Shown: piece by piece, positions 36,501-46,916 of the stretch
How positions within the stretch are numbered: the stretch's first letter is position 1
How the letters are laid out: the number at the start of each line of letters is the position of its first letter
Assembly (NCBI RefSeq): GCF_036373705.1
Contig: NC_089858.1
Span: 14,062,249-14,126,248, forward strand
Source of the DNA: Amia ocellicauda
Lineage: Eukaryota > Chordata > Actinopteri > Amiiformes > Amiidae
Length of the DNA: 64,000 nucleotides
Direction: 5' to 3'
Notes under the pieces: generated by a model
Told to the model about the DNA's origin: nothing
The model's input: the letters and a program-made list of their open reading frames with translations, nothing else
The model's database searches: none
Position numbers and translations under genes: made by a program

Positions 36501-39345
36501 GCTGCATACCTCGGTTGTAACGAGTGGTTATTTCAGTCAAAGTTGCTCTTCTATCAGCTTGAATCAGTCGGCCCATTCTCCTCTGACCTCTAGCATCAAC
36601 AAGGCATTTTCGCCCACAGGACTGCCGCATACTGGATGTTTTTCCCTTTTCACACCATTCTTTGTAAACCCTAGAAATGGTTGTGCGTGAAAATCCCAGT
36701 AACTGAGCAGATTGTGAAATACTCAGACCGGCCCGTCTGGCACCAACAACCATGCCACGCTCAAAATTGCTTAAATCACCTTTCTTTCCCATTCAGACAT
36801 TCAGTTTGGAGTTCAGGAGATTGTCTTGACCAGTACCACACCCCTAAATGCATTGAAGCAACTGCCATGTGATTGGTTGGTTAGATAATTGCATTAATGA
36901 GAAATTGAACAGGTGTTCCTAATAATCCTTTAGGTGAGTGTATTTTGTCGCTCTGGATAAGGACGTCTGCCAATAAATAAGTAATAATAATAATAATAAT
37001 TACAGCTAGTGCACAGTAAAGCACAGTGTTCTGCTTCACAGACTGTGCATCTGAACCACAATCCCAGTTCCATCACACAGCAGGGTCATCCAGTCCAAGT
37101 GTTACTGGGAACCGTGGGCTGGGCAGACTGGGCAGACGGGGCCTACCTGCCAATCTCTGGTGGTGCTGATGTTGACATTGCCGTGACGCCAGGCATTACC
37201 CTGGGAGACGTTGTCTGCAAACACCTGGACACGCCCCCCCCCCACCTCCTGCAGGAACACCCGCAGAGAGCCTGCATCACAACAACAACACAACAAAACA
37301 ATATTACTGTCTCTGTGTAACAGTGCATCATAGTGTGTCAGTGTGCATGTATAACGATGTATATCGTCAGTGTGTATCAGTATCTCAGTGTCTAACAGTG
37401 TGAAACTGTCAGTGTGCCTCACCTGGCTTGTCTCCTCCCTTGTGGTACCAAAACTGCACACACTCCGGCCAGAGGGGGGCGCTCCTCTCCTCAGACCGCA
37501 GGACACTTACACTGCCGCTGGGCAGACTGGTGTCAGCTATCATATAGTACCCTGAGAGAGAGAGAGGGAGAAACTGTCAGACAAGAGGAAAGACAAGGGG
37601 AGAAACCCAAGGAGAGAGAGAGAGAGACAGAGAAATTGCCAGTACAGTATTGGGAAGGAAGGAGACCACAAGAGAAATGGAGAGAGAGGCTGAAAGAGAG
37701 AGAGAGAAAGAGAGAGAGACACACAGACACAGACAAGCAGCGAGAGAGACACACAGAGACACACAGACAGGCTCAGAGCGAGAGTCAGGCCCTGTCAGTA
37801 CCGCGGTCAGTGCCCAGGCTGTGGTCACTTGGGGGGCCGGGCGTCACTTCCCCGGTGGCCCAGTTCTGTCTGACCCAACGCTCGTAGCCAGAGGAGGAGA
37901 AGCCGCAGTCCCAACCCTCGAAGGAGCAGCTGGTCTGGGTCGGGCAGGACTCTGTCACCATCACGTCATCCACAGCAACATGGCCATCAAAACCATCACG
38001 CACTGCCTCAAACACCAGCTGTGGGAGAGGGGGGGAGGTGAGGAGAGAGAGGGTGAGAGTAAGACAGAGGACAAAGTGAGGGTAACAGAAGGATACAGAG
38101 AGACACAGGGACACAGAGGGAAACACAGAGACACTGAGGGGCAGAGGGACATAGAGCTTTGGCAGGGGGGTACCTGGAAGTTTGGGGGGATGGGGGTGAG
38201 GAGGCAGTTGCCATGGTGCCAGGTGTTTCCGTGGGAGCCGCTGCGGGTCCAAAGGAGCAGCTCTTGGCCATCATTCACAGAACGTAACTTCACATTGAGA
38301 GATCCTGAGAGGGGAGAGAGGGAGAACAGGAGGAGGAGAGAATGAGGGAGATAGCATGTGTGACAGAAGCAGAGGTTAAAAATAAATAAATAAATAAATA
38401 AAAATACCTGGGATGTGGAACACTGGGGAAGGAGGAGTGTGACAGGGAGGGGGTTAATTGTCATTCCCTGTCTGCTTATGGACTGCAGGTGGTTGGGGTG
38501 ATTGAGCAATTAAGGTCAATCAACCCCACCAACCTGACACATATAAATAGGGGTGGGGCAGAGGACAAAGAAAGAGTGTTGGGCCGGTAGCAAGGAAGCT
38601 GTTTTGAGCTGACGGTTTGGTTTGTTTTAACTGAGTAGTCAGTGGACCAGCCGGTGTTTTGTGTTGTAGTTATTTAGTATAAAACTTTGGTTAGCCCACG
38701 TGCCACATTTTTTTGGTTATTAGATCTGTAAATTGTGAAGTGTAAGATATTAGGAGCTGGGATTGTTGGGACCCGCCCTGAAGAGTGGGCGCAGTAAAGG
38801 TTGGGATCTGTCAGGTCACAGTAGGAGACCTGAGAAGAAAATAGTACTGTGAAGAAGAAAACAAGTAAATAAACTTTTCCCAACTAATCCCTGAACCCGT
38901 GGAGTACAGCCTGTTTTTTTCTGCCTCCCTTCGCACAAACGTAGAGGTAACAGTACCGGGAGAGTCCGGGCTTCGCACATGATATAGACAGCAGAGAAAG
39001 AGAGAGGGGAAAGCAGGGGGACGTGCAGCAGCTTCTCACTGAGACACTGATGCTGACACTGTAACACACTCTCTCCCTCACCCCGCCTCCCGCCTCACAT
39101 CTCTATTCATCCCTCCATCCCTGCCCCCTTCCTCCCTTCATGATCTCCACGCTCCCTCCCTTCTCCCTATCTCTACCCTCTGCATCCCTCACTCACTCAC
39201 CAGTCTGTGGCCCGTACAGTTGGTACCAGAAGGAGAGGCACAGGGAGGTGCTGGGGGTAGGCTGGGGGTAGGAGAGCAGCCTGCCAGTCAGCCCCCGCAG
39301 GGAGGGGGACCACAGGGGCACGGACACACTCACTCCTAGAGAGAG

Positions 39346-39385
<40 letters not shown>

Positions 39386-40112
39386 AGAAAACTTTATTGA
39401 ACCAAGGACATGAAATTAAAAACCACAAAGACAACTCCACAATTCCACAGAGAAAAGAAAAAAGAAAAAAATGTCCAGTGACCAACACAGAGTGTGGAGG
39501 GACTTCACGTTCCTAGTAAGTGTATGAGATAGAGAGAGAGAGGGAGGGAGGAGTGTACCTGGACCGATGGTATGGTCAGACCCGTTTTCAAGGAACCAGT
39601 CGAAGCTGTCAGTCTGGTCCTGGTACCACCCACACAGACCAGCCTCGAAATTACAGGTCAGCTCTGTACACAGAACAACACTGACACACGGCTACACAAC
39701 ACAGACACCAACACTACAGAACACATAACACTGCTACACAAACACAAATGACCATTACACAATACAGAGCACTGACATCCTGCTACATTAGACCACTATA
39801 CAAAACAGCTACACAAAGAGTTTAAAAGAGTGGCAAAAATAATTGGAATTGGAATTCGGAGTGGGTCTGAATTAGGGAAATGGAACTGAAAAAGTGGAAT
39901 TGACCCCAACCCTGCTCACATCACTGACTCACAACACGCAACACTGCAACACTGCTCACTTTACTGACACAACGCTGCTAAACAACACTGTCACACACAG
40001 TACCTCTGGAATTGTCTGGCTCAGATATGTTACAGGTCAGGAACTCAAACTTATTAATTGCTATCAAGTGAGTTTCAGCCAGGAAGTCAGGCACATGACC
40101 TCTGACCTCCAC

Positions 40113-40148
<36 letters not shown>

Positions 40149-43100
40149 CAAAGGGAGAGAGGCAAAGGGAGAGAGTGTAAACTGTCACTCTGCTCTGACA
40201 ATCATTTCTAAATTCTGATCTCATGGTGATTTTGCTGTGACGCACCTGGAAGCCCCGCTCTCTGGCTCCGATGGTTACCATGGCGCTAAGCCACTGCCCC
40301 CCCGTGTTTCCCTGGTAGCGCCACACCTCCGAGCGCGTGCCGCGGTCCTGTTCTACCACATTCAGCGACAACATGCCTGAAACACACCAACACAGTCAGT
40401 CAGTCAGTCAGTCAGTCAGTGTGTCAGTGTGTCAGTGTGTCAGTCAGTCAGTCAATCAGTCAGTCAGTCATGTGTGTTGTGCGCAGGTCTACCTGGCCGT
40501 GTGGTGTTTCCCAAAGTGCCGTAGGAGAGGCGCAGGGAGCAGAAGGGGCCAGAGGGGCCAAGCACGGGGGTGAGAGCCCGGGCGGCAGTGGACACCTGGC
40601 CTGGGGCCGGTAACACCATCAGGTAACCTGTGGGGGAGAAACACTCCTGAACACTCCTGTATAGACGTTCACACAACTGAGTACATCTGGATACCTGTTT
40701 ACACACACCTGTACACACCTGGGTACACTGTGCTGTTATGTGTGTCACTCAGTCAGTCAGGGCTGTTGTGTGCAGGAGCCCAATAATCATGCTAGAGCTC
40801 AGTTCAAACATCAGGACATACAGACTGACAGACAAACAGACTCAGTGTGAGGTGCAGCATCGGGTGCCCCCTGTGGCGGGTATGGGCAGTGCAATACCGT
40901 AGGTGGAGTTGCTTTCCCAGGAGAGATGGATCCATTGCCGGGTGCCCACGCTGCGGTCCGTCCAGCCCCCACTGCTGTCCTTAAAGTCTGTCCCTCCTGC
41001 AGGGACAAAGACTGTTACACACGAACACACACACTCTCATTCACACAAAGCACTGTTGCAAACTGAGCCCACACACAGACACACTCGCACACATACACAA
41101 AGACACTTTTACACACTGAACACTCACACAGGTGCACAGTGTTAAAGACAACACTGCACAGAAGGCCACACACACACAACACAATACATAGTGCCTTTCA
41201 TTCTGGGCTCCCAGTCAGTTCCCCACCCCACCCTGCCCCTCCCCCTCACCGCACTGCGCCTCGTCCGAGCCGTCTCGACAGTGCTCCTTAAAATCACACA
41301 CCAGTGTGTGTGCCACACACTCGCTGCTGGCGCACTGGAACTGGCCCTCTCCGCAGCTGTGATGGGGGGGCTTGACGGGCGGTAATGGTGGGGGGGGCTC
41401 TGGGGGTAGAGAGAGAAGGAGGGGGGAGGAGCAGTTATGTCACAGGTTCCTCCTGGTGGAGACGCAGGTGTGGTGCTGTTGAGGCAGTACAGGGTTGTGT
41501 TACCGAAATGAGCAGCTGTGACCTGCAGCCCGAGGCAGGAGCGCCCGATTGAAGGTCAGAAAGCATGCTTAAGGCAATGCATCTCAATTCCCTCCATCTG
41601 GGCCTAAGGCTTGGATGCAGGTCTGGACAGGCTGCTCGGTGCCTGGGCTTGTGCCAGGAGCCCTGCTTGAGTTGCACCAGTTTTGTGCACAATAAGGTCA
41701 CAGTGGGCGGGGTCAGTGGTGCCTCCTGGCAGGACCGCTCAGTCCTTGACCACATTCTGGCGATACTCAAGACACACCTGGGCAAGACCTGTAATACAGC
41801 AGCCTGAACTCCTGGGCTGCTGAGCACTCTAGTTATTTTGCACTTTATTAAACTCTGCTTCCTTATGCTCCTGTGTGCTTATGTATTGTTGGCACTTCTG
41901 TTGTCACTTCACTTCTTCTCTCTCTCTTTAGCACACACCTGGGAACTAATTACTTACCTTGTTGAACTAGGATGTGTGCTTATAGTATTTTGAACTGATT
42001 GTACCACTACACTTTTGTAATGCTTTAAAATGTTTCTTGTGTAAACTGTAAGTTGCCCTGGATAAGGGTGTCTGGTAGTAAATAAATAATAATCTACCCA
42101 CTAAGCACAATTTTATATAAAAGTGAAAAAAATTAATTTTGCTAAAAACAAATTGTTCTGATGTATTGTATACTTGTGTAACTCAGCAGGGACTGGAGCT
42201 TTTCAGCCAAAGGTTGGTGCATGGAAACCACAACTGTTGAGTTGCTGTGTGAGTATTTACACGCAGACTGACACTCTGCAGGGTTATGGTTTGCTCACCC
42301 TGAGAGTTGCGGCAGCCCGGAGACAGAATTAGGTCATCCACTGCCACCCCCCCGTACTGCCCCTCCCTCAGTGAGGCCATCACTATGATCTGAGAGTGAG
42401 AGTGAGAGAGAGAGAGAGAGAGAGAAAGAAAGAGAAAGAGAAAGAGGGAGGGGGAAGTTGCAATATTAGAAGGGGGGAGTTGTAATAGTATATAAATAAT
42501 CTCACACACATACATACAAACTCAGTTTCAGTACCTGGAAGGTGGTGTTGACGACAAGGTCCACCTGACCTTTGACCCAGAGGTCGCCATACTCGCCCCC
42601 CTTCTCCAGCACAGGATACAGCTTCTCTGCAGTCATCACTATGACAGACAGCCCCCCCACCCGTGGACCAAACAGGTGATAGTACAGCACCAACTGGAGA
42701 GAAAGGGAAAGGGGAGGGAGAGAAGGAGGGGGCAAAGGAAGGGCAGGACAGAAAGAGGACAAGAACAGGAGGGGATGTTAGTATCTGACAGAGGACAGTG
42801 TTTCAATCCCCGCAACTTCTTGTCCTCCTTCCCTTAGTCAATCTCAGGCCGGCATACCCCGCAAGGGTTCGTGTCATTGGTGGGCTCCAGGACTGGGCTC
42901 TCCAGAGACGTCCAATCGGATTCATTGCTGGCTGCAGTGCTGATGTACAGGAAGTTCCCTGGTGGAGAGAGAGGTAGGGAGAGGTCAGTGAACCCTGAAC
43001 CCTATTCCCTCCTTCCTATACTTTTCAAAAGCCCTCTCTTTCTCATGCTCTCTTTCTTTCTGTTTCTCCTATATTCCCTCCTTCCCCCTCTGCTCTATCT

Positions 43101-45756
43101 CCCTGTCCATCTGTCTGTTCATCTGTGTGTTACCCCCCCTTCTCTCCTCCTGATGTCACTTCGTACCCTGGTCAGTGTTGGTGGTGTGATCTCTGCCTGG
43201 CCCGGTCATGGGGTCAAAGGTTGCATGCAGGGACATCTGATTGGTGAGCTTCCATTTCAGGCTGGCCATCTTCATCTGTTGCCACTCACAGGTGCCATGC
43301 TCAAAGTCACACTTTCTGTACTCTCCTGCAGGGAGGGTGGCAGCAAGAGGTGTCAATCAAACCACAGCTTCCTGTAGGAACACACACCCATACAGATACA
43401 AACACTCTCCCTCCTTCCCTCCCACTCTCCCTCTCTCACCACAGAGCTCCCCTCTCTCATCGCTGTTGTCCCCGCAGTCGTCTGTGCCATCGCACAGCTT
43501 CTCGCTACTCACACAGCCCCCCCTGGCACACCGAACCTCCCCCTCAGTGCATGGACCCTGATCTGGCACTGAGAGAGAGAGAGAGGGAAAAATGGAGATT
43601 TGGTATTTTTAATTAGACAAACAGACTGGACAGAAGACACAGTGACATGCCTCACTAACACACTAACAAACAAAAACAAACAAAGACACGCTCACACTCT
43701 CAATCACTCACCTGGTAGGGCACAGTTCCTGAACTCCAGCTGATCAATGGCGACGGCACCAGGCTCGTGGGGGCCATGCTGGGAGTGCAGGCGCAGGATG
43801 AACCCCCTGGGGAGACGGCCGGGGAAGAAAGACGCATCCCTCCAGCCACGCACGCTGGACACGCCTGGGCGCCACACCAGTCCCCCCGCCCCCTCTGCCA
43901 ACCGCCACACACTCGCCCATAGTGCTGTCCCCAACATACCCTCAGACACACCTGTGGACAGACACACAGATACTACTGACTGACTGACACACTGACAGAA
44001 TTGCACTGCCTGGTTGACACACTGACAGAATTGAACAGAATGGATGACACACTGACAGAAATGCACTGACTTTCAGAGAACTGTAGTGATGGACTGACTG
44101 AGAGAGAGCAGCAGGGGGTGGGGTCAGATGAGAGTGGACTGTCACATGGCTGGGCAGGTGGGGCAGCAGGGGGGTGTTGTTCATACCTGAGTCCCACATG
44201 AAGTAACGCAGTCGAACCTCACAGCTGGCAGCAGCCTCTGACATTACTGGGGACTCCAGGAGGGCGACACTGCTGTGCTCAGAACTAGAAGACTGGACTG
44301 CCACAAACCAGCCTGGGGGAGGGAGGGAGGGAGAGAGAGAGAGAGGAGGGGAGAGAGTGCACAGTGTGTAGTGTGGTTACCTGCGTCAGTGCACAGTGTG
44401 TAGTGTGGTTAACTGCATCAGTGCACAGTGTGTAGTGTGTTTACCTGCATCAGTGCCCAGTGTGTAGTGTGTTTACCTGCATCAGTGCCCAGTGTGTAGT
44501 CAGAGAAGGGGGCGTTGTCCGGCAGGGTCTCGTGCCTCTGTCTCCTCTCCCAGGCCGTGGACGGGCCGGACCGGTCACTCCAGCCACACAATGACCTCTC
44601 AAAGTCGCACAGGAAATTCTGACCATAGCCTTGCACAGCGAGAGTGAGAGTGAGCACCACAGCACTGCACTGCCTTGTGGAGAATAGCAATGTACTGTCC
44701 TGTGAGCATGCCAGCATGTGTGCGCTTTTCTGTCAGTGTGTTTGTAGGTCAGTGTGTGTCAGTATGCATGCATATGTGTCTGTTCCTCTGAATGCATGTG
44801 AGAGTCTGTGTGCGTGAGTCTGTGAATGCATGTATGCATACAGTGTGTCTGTGTACATGCACACTCACCACACTTCCTCTCGTCGCTGCAGCCCTCGCAG
44901 TTGCACACAAAGTCACACAATGGCAGCCCACATGAGGTCACAGGGTCACCAAGCAGCGCCGAGCCAATCACTGCTCAACAGCGAGAACAAGTCACCAAAC
45001 ACAACCCGGCCTGACATCAAACACCAGACACCTACCGACTTAAGCAGCATTGTCTCACACTATCACTGAACTGCACCATCTCTACTGTGGGGGGAAGGTA
45101 GTCTGATTATTGAACTCTGATATTCTGTTAGTGTAAAATTACAGCTGTAAAAATTAAAATGTCCTCATCAGTCAAATTTAATCAGTTCTGATAACAGGCT
45201 AATTCTGTGCGCTGGGAGACTGTGCTCAGACACACACACACCTGTCCTACAGTGATAGCTGTGTTATCAGTCAGTGAAAGTGCAGAGGCATTAATGAGCC
45301 AAAGACTGCAGTTTATGAGCCCAAAGTTCAGGCAGCACATTCCACCTCATGGGCCTGCACCATTCTGACCAGTCCATTCCTCTGAAATGACTACTGCTTG
45401 TTCACTCAGCCATACTTTCCCCTCTGTTATTTTCCCATCTTCCTCCCTCTCCCCTTTCTCTCTCTGCACATTTCAGAGTCAAAGTGAGACACAGACTAAA
45501 TGGGATAAACAAATACTGGGACAAGGAGAGAAAGACAGTGAGACACACATGGTGAGACAGCGAGAGAGATGGGGAGACAGACATGGCGTGCAGATTGAGA
45601 GACAGGGAGGTTCAAATGGGGAATCGGACATGGTGAGTAGACAGAAAGACAGACACGGTGAGAAGATTGAGAGAGACATGCCGAGACAAATAGCTTACCC
45701 CAGCTCTGGACACACAGTAGCAGCAGCAGGAGGAAGCTGCACAGACCAGACTTCAT
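32975..45756 (-). CDS. mamdc4: MAMDC4 (endotubin / apical endosomal glycoprotein), 29 exons
   Basis: I could join 29 exons on the minus strand, all with GT/AG borders and matching phases, from ATG at 45756 to TGA at 32975, giving 1228 codons (human is of similar size, about 1.2 kaa). Order: signal peptide, LDLa, MAM, LDLa, MAM, LDLa, four more MAM modules, one membrane span, cytosolic tail. Most module borders fall on phase-1 introns, as is usual for shuffled extracellular modules. In mammals the protein is a type I glycoprotein of apical early endosomes in absorptive epithelia and takes part in apical sorting and protein uptake. Exon coordinates are given under the module entries. phpt1 lies about 1.2 kb upstream on the same strand, as near-neighbours do in human 9q34.3. 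The introns host a DD36E transposon, an LTR-like block and SINE tails. Confidence 0.95.
33140..33172. repeat. (CA)n microsatellite, mamdc4 intron 28
   Basis: A near-pure CA run on the plus strand between the last two mamdc4 exons. Confidence 0.9.
33750..33885. repeat. LINE-tail-like fragment, mamdc4 intron 26
   Basis: The run GATGCCAATAAAGATTTTTT followed by GAATTTGAATTGAATTT resembles the 3' end of L2/Rex-like LINEs of fish. Confidence 0.55.
33943..35200 (-). other. mamdc4: mamdc4 exons 23-26: MAM module 6
   Basis: Exons 35200-35051, 34817-34692, 34525-34398 and 34051-33943. Hallmarks: [37 protein letters not shown], and [14 protein letters not shown]. Confidence 0.9.
35720..36940 (-). mobile_element. 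DD36E Tc1/mariner transposon, copy 1
   Basis: A complete 1221-bp element with perfect 29-base terminal inverted repeats beginning CACTCACCTAAAGGATTATT. It is flanked by the TA target duplication at 35718-35719 and 36941-36942. It sits in mamdc4 intron 21, in the same orientation as the gene, and appears to have landed in a SINE-tail repeat that resumes at 36943. An almost identical copy lies at 60749-61969. Confidence 0.97.
35752..36792 (-). CDS. Tc1/mariner transposase, intact (DD36E)
   Basis: An uninterrupted 346-residue frame filling the element. The N-terminal helix-turn-helix DNA-binding region (about residues 1-115, with [13 protein letters not shown]) is followed by the DDE catalytic domain. 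Catalytic residues are Asp155 (WSDESRF), Asp246 (QQDNAPCH) and Glu283 ([10 protein letters not shown]). There are 36 residues between the second Asp and the Glu, against 34 in classical Tc1 and Sleeping Beauty. This spacing fits the DD36E (Incomer) group. It would cut and paste the element at TA sites. No stop or frameshift was seen. Confidence 0.95.
   Translation of the reverse strand: MGKKGDLSNFERGMVVGARRAGLSISQSAQLLGFSRTTISRVYKEWCEKGKTSSMRQSCGRKCLVDARGQRRMGRLIQADRRATLTEITTRYNRGMQQSICEATTRTTLRRMGYNSRRPHRVPLISTTNRKKRLQFAQAHQNWTVEDWKNVAWSDESRFLLRHSDGRVRIWRKQNENMDPSCLVTTVQAGGGGVMVWGMFSWHTLGPLVPIGHRLNATAYLSIVSDHVHPFMTTMYPSSDGYFQQDNAPCHKGRIISNWFLEHDNEFTVLNWPPQSPDLNPIEHLWDVVERELRALDVHPTNLHQLQDAILSIRANISKECFQHLVESMPRRIKAVLKAKGGQTQY
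36943..37005. repeat. SINE tail interrupted by the DD36E transposon
   Basis: TGTCGCTCTGGATAAGGACG followed by TCTGCC and AAT units is the conserved tail of fish SINEs. It abuts the transposon's TA duplication, so the transposon probably inserted into this older repeat. Confidence 0.65.
38438..38952 (+). mobile_element. Solo-LTR-like block in mamdc4 intron 17
   Basis: The block begins TGTGACAGGG and ends GAGGTAACA, giving TG...CA termini with short inverted ends. It holds a TATA-like TATAAATAG (about 38541) and AATAAA (about 38869) in the order expected of an LTR. No convincing target duplication was found, so the borders are uncertain. Confidence 0.45.
39338..39381. repeat. (GA)n run abutting mamdc4 exon 17
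   Basis: A pure GA run on the plus strand, which is CT on the gene strand. It lies directly at the splice acceptor of exon 17, where it serves as the polypyrimidine tract. Similar runs abut exons 10 (42391-42445), 15 (40114-40147), 20 and 23. Confidence 0.9.
40004..40996 (-). other. mamdc4: mamdc4 exons 12-15: MAM module 3 (divergent start)
   Basis: Exons 40996-40898, 40627-40493, 40376-40246 and 40112-40004. The usual CDFE opening of a MAM module reads [16 protein letters not shown] here, so the first cysteine appears to be missing. Later landmarks ([34 protein letters not shown]) are present. Confidence 0.8.
41250..41399 (-). other. mamdc4: mamdc4 exon 11: proline-rich linker and LDLa 3
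   Basis: One phase-1/phase-1 exon. A Pro-rich linker ([12 protein letters not shown]) leads into an LDLa with six cysteines and [10 protein letters not shown]. Confidence 0.95.
41536..42095 (+). repeat. Interspersed repeat with SINE-type tail, mamdc4 intron 10
   Basis: A block of about 550 bases ends in AAGTTGCCCTGGATAAGGGT, then GTCTGGTAGTAAATAAATAA, the conserved tail seen at 19578 and 36943. The upstream part has short open frames but I recognise no protein in it. Confidence 0.6.
42299..43325 (-). other. mamdc4: mamdc4 exons 7-10: MAM module 2
   Basis: Exons 43325-43167, 42958-42858, 42693-42535 and 42389-42299. Hallmarks: [39 protein letters not shown], and [12 protein letters not shown] at the end. 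Confidence 0.9.
43440..43568 (-). other. mamdc4: mamdc4 exon 6: LDLa 2
   Basis: A single phase-1/phase-1 exon encoding a complete LDLa with six cysteines and the calcium-binding end [13 protein letters not shown]. Confidence 0.95.
43712..44629 (-). other. mamdc4: mamdc4 exons 3-5: MAM module 1
   Basis: Exons 44629-44477, 44312-44187 and 43951-43712. Hallmarks in order: [33 protein letters not shown], and [12 protein letters not shown] at the end. The donor of exon 3 lies inside a 32-bp tandem repeat. Confidence 0.9.
44358..44500. repeat. 32-bp tandem repeat carrying a mamdc4 splice donor
   Basis: Four copies of a 32-base unit, with TTACCTGCATCAGTGC-type cores at 44377, 44409, 44441 and 44473. 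Each core contains the end of mamdc4 exon 3 and its donor on the minus strand. The copies at 44473, 44441 and 44377 keep CAG|GTAA, and the 44409 copy has TT in place of GT. Confidence 0.93.
44869..45756 (-). other. mamdc4: mamdc4 exons 1-2: signal peptide and LDLa 1
   Basis: Exons 45756-45699 and 44970-44869. The protein opens [19 protein letters not shown], a short basic start followed by a long Leu-rich core, which is a clear signal peptide. Exon 2 encodes an LDLa-like module with the cysteine pattern C-x4-C-x3-C-x-C-x2-C and SDERKC at its end. It is shorter than a standard LDLa. Confidence 0.85.
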
Positions 45757-45960
45757 CCTGGAGACTGTCCCTGACACACACTGACACTCACTGATGAAGA
45801 CTAATTCACACTGGTGTACAGACTACAGTGCGCTCTCAGAGACCCTCACTTTGCTCCACCCTCTTCTCTCGCTCTCTCTGATAACACCTGGACTTTAAAG
45901 CTATAGCAGAGGTTACGCAGTACAATGTCACTGATTGATACACGGTGCACATACTGATAA

Positions 45961-46311
45961 CACCGTGTAACATTTTTTGTTTGTTTTTTTGTTAAGTGTT
46001 ATTTCCTAATTGCTTATGCCAAAGCATAGAAAATGGCTATTATCCCCACAAACTTTGCTTTTATGACTAGGACAGTGGTATTTTGAAATTTACCTATTTC
46101 CAATTAGAAAACGGGCAAATGTGTGTCTTTTCGTTCACATAAAGTCAGAAAATTAGCATGTATTTATACTAAAGTAATACATAAATGACTACAAAAGATT
46201 TAGAAGTGAGTAGTTTTTCGAGATTTACGATTATACTGTAAATACTTTTGAGGCATATGCAATTAGGAAATAACACTTACTACCCAGGAACAAACATTGT
46301 GTTACATAGTG
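45961..46311. mobile_element. Short inverted-repeat element (MITE) upstream of mamdc4
   Basis: A 351-bp AT-rich block. Its ends are inverted: CACCGTGTAACATTTTTTGT at the left pairs with CACTATGTAACACAATGTTT read inward from the right. The inner arms AAGTGTTATTTCCTAATTGC match on both sides, so the arms are about 55 bases long. It has no coding capacity. The CAC ends would suit a CACTA/EnSpm-type origin, but a clear target duplication was not seen. Confidence 0.7.
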
Positions 46312-46916
46312 TATGTTCACGTACGGCGCAGACACACACACACACCAAACCTGACAAGAGTCCAATCATACAAGCAGAAAGACAGACACATAGACGGACG
46401 GACCGATAGACGGAGAGATGAGCAGACAGAGACACACACTTTTCCACCTCTCCCATTCAACCCCTCAACCCCATCAAGGGTTAACAAGACACCAATTCCT
46501 TCAACAAAGTACTTATTTCATAAATGTGTTAATCTCTCTCTCTCTCCTGAGATAGAACACAAGGTCAGAGAGGGAGCATGTCCACCCCCCACACACACTC
46601 ACACAGTCCAGTTTTCAGACTCGGCAAGATATACATTTTTATTTTTTTATTACAGAATTGTATACCACAGAATGCCTCTTTGAATGAAAGATATATACAA
46701 AATAATCAAATTAAACCAACAACAACAAGAAAGTTTTAATTCAAGTGCAACGCTGACCCCTGCTGGGCGAGTCAGACTGTGCCTCTCAGGCTGTGCTCAG
46801 TGGGGATGAGTCTCTGTGATGCTGTACACACATCTTGTACACCACACTGTGTTCTCACACCCTGTCTGTCCTTCCTGCGTATCTGGTTCCGTCCAGTCTG
46901 CTCTGGTCTTGGTGTG

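Larger units (their letters stand above)
35356..37932 (-). other. mamdc4: mamdc4 exons 19-22: MAM module 5
   Basis: The latter part of exon 38018-37802, then 37551-37423, 37271-37147 and 35446-35356. Hallmarks: [40 protein letters not shown], and [16 protein letters not shown] 1.2-kb DD36E transposon lies in the intron between exons 21 and 22. Confidence 0.88.
37933..39663 (-). other. mamdc4: mamdc4 exons 16-19: MAM module 4
   Basis: Exons 39663-39559, 39335-39201, 38304-38174 and the first part of 38018-37802. Hallmarks: [35 protein letters not shown], and [14 protein letters not shown]. Exon 19 then runs straight into the next module without an intron. The boundary within exon 19 is approximate. 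Confidence 0.88.
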
